From: Pseudobdellovibrionaceae bacterium
GTDB taxonomy: Bacteria; Bdellovibrionota; Bdellovibrionia; Bdellovibrionales; JAMPXM01
Reading direction: 5' to 3'
Assembly: GCA_913774795.1 (NCBI GenBank)
Contig: CAJYIL010000493.1
Coordinates: 1 to 9,173, forward strand
DNA: 9,173 bases
Position numbers and translations under genes: made by a program
Shown here: piece by piece, positions 8,611-9,173 of the stretch
Numbering within the stretch: the first letter of the stretch is position 1
Layout of the letters: every line of letters begins with the position of its first letter
The notes under the pieces: generated by a model
What the model was told of the DNA's origin: nothing
Seen by the model: only the letters and a program-made list of their open reading frames with translations
Database searches by the model: none

Positions 8611-9173
8611 GATAGCTCAGCGCATTACTCAACATGGTATCTCGTAAAAACCAGGTGTCACCGAGTTGCCCCGACAAGTCGCGTATTGCTAGAACGCGCT
8701 TTGAATTGAGTTCTGGCGCTTTCGTGAAGATTTCGCTGATCGCCTGCTTCTGTGCATTTGATATAGTAAGATAGTGTTTATACTGGAAGAGCTGTTGCGT
8801 CAGTCCCAACCCGATTAAAATAAAGCCAATAATCAGTGCGAGACGGGAGCGAAGTAAGGTCATGCCACTCAGGCACCCGACGATGGCAAAAACAGCGCCG
8901 GGCGAGGCAAACAGAAATGTTCGTTGGCTGATCAACGTATGCGAGTAAGACACAAGATAAGGAGAATATCCCAATGCGAAGAGAAGCAAACCGCCCAGTA
9001 TGCAACGAAGGCGCGGGCTTCTTTGCCCAGGCGGCTTCGCGAAAAAGATCCAGGCGGTAAGAATAATCGTGCAAACCACTACATAAACGTAATTCTGAAG
9101 CTCAAAGGAAAAAATGCGTGCGGCATCGTACCACTGCGCAAACACCAATCGTGGTAAAGCGAGCTTAAAGATG
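8489..9173 (-). CDS. Multi-pass membrane protein, C-terminal part of the membrane region (5' end beyond right edge, frame broken near 8611)
   Basis: The minus-strand frame is open to the right edge (in frame before TTG 9146-9148: I-F-K-L-A-L-P-R), so the gene continues outside the window and TTG 9148 is probably not its start. Counting from that TTG, hydrophobic segments lie near residues 20-36, 49-69, 81-100 and 103-118, followed by a soluble stretch with LAIRDLSGQLGDTWFLRDTM. The layout suggests a GT-C-like or glucosyltransferase-type membrane enzyme, but no catalytic motif is visible and the family is not recognised. After about residue 180 (8611) the frame looks non-coding, with AGA/AGG arginine codons and no continuation of the domain, and it stops at 8489. 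The sensible continuation is in the next frame (7915-8610), so the true product probably joins both. Confidence 0.6.
   Translation of the reverse strand, partial: IFKLALPRLVFAQWYDAARIFSFELQNYVYVVVCTIILTAWIFFAKPPGQRSPRLRCILGGLLLFALGYSPYLVSYSHTLISQRTFLFASPGAVFAIVGCLSGMTLLRSRLALIIGFILIGLGLTQQLFQYKHYLTISNAQKQAISEIFTKAPELNSKRVLAIRDLSGQLGDTWFLRDTMLSNALSYLVTSCAFDCVLRTGSPDVIILLQFRPSAVFRNSRRLDSAN
8590..8620 (-). other. Probable one-base frameshift junction in the minus-strand gene
   Basis: On the minus strand the upstream frame reads ...S-N-A-L-S-Y-L up to 8611. Moving one base forward, the other frame reads L-S-R-P-V-R-S-I-V-C from 8610. The second frame has a stop at 8617-8619, so the shift must lie downstream of that. 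No long homopolymer is present at the site, so a homopolymer read error is not an obvious cause, and no classical slippery heptamer is seen. Confidence 0.5.

Overview
The window is almost entirely coding. It looks like a Gram-negative chromosome segment with intermediate GC (about half, judged by eye), carrying part of a cell-surface polysaccharide (O-antigen or capsule type) locus. The Gram-negative call rests on the combination of a Wzm/Wzt-type ABC exporter with GDP-perosamine/GDP-D-rhamnose sugar genes. The species cannot be named from the sequence alone.

Positions 1-7914 (+ strand) form one tightly packed operon of seven genes, each overlapping or lying within 7 nt of the next. In order: ABC-2 polysaccharide permease (wzm, start codon apparently cut by the left edge), its ATPase (wzt, short form without a C-terminal carbohydrate-binding domain), GDP-mannose 4,6-dehydratase (gmd), a GDP-4-keto-6-deoxymannose reductase-like SDR (rmd), GDP-perosamine synthase (per), a large 879-residue protein made of two diverged tandem GT-B-like glycosyltransferase halves, and a left-handed-beta-helix sugar O/N-acyltransferase of the NeuD/PglD/PerB type.

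The genes make a coherent pathway. Gmd converts GDP-mannose to GDP-4-keto-6-deoxymannose. Rmd could reduce this to GDP-D-rhamnose, and Per aminates it to GDP-perosamine, which the acetyltransferase probably N-acetylates. The two-domain glycosyltransferase would use one or both of these donors, and Wzm/Wzt would export the lipid-linked glycan. No Wzx/Wzy genes are seen, which fits the ABC-transporter route. manB/manC, the initiating transferase and other glycosyltransferases must lie outside the window, if present.

Positions 7915-9173 (- strand) hold a convergent gene whose stop codon directly abuts the acetyltransferase stop, with no intergenic bases. It encodes the end of a multi-pass membrane protein followed by a soluble beta-rich C-terminal region. 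The reading frame appears broken by a one-base shift near 8611, so it is either a pseudogene, a sequence error or, less likely, two overlapping genes. Its 5' end lies beyond the right edge.

The most distinctive item is the internally duplicated glycosyltransferase at 4634-7273. Its two halves share an H-x-x-Y-T-x-x-E signature and several other aligned blocks, spaced about 395-404 residues apart.
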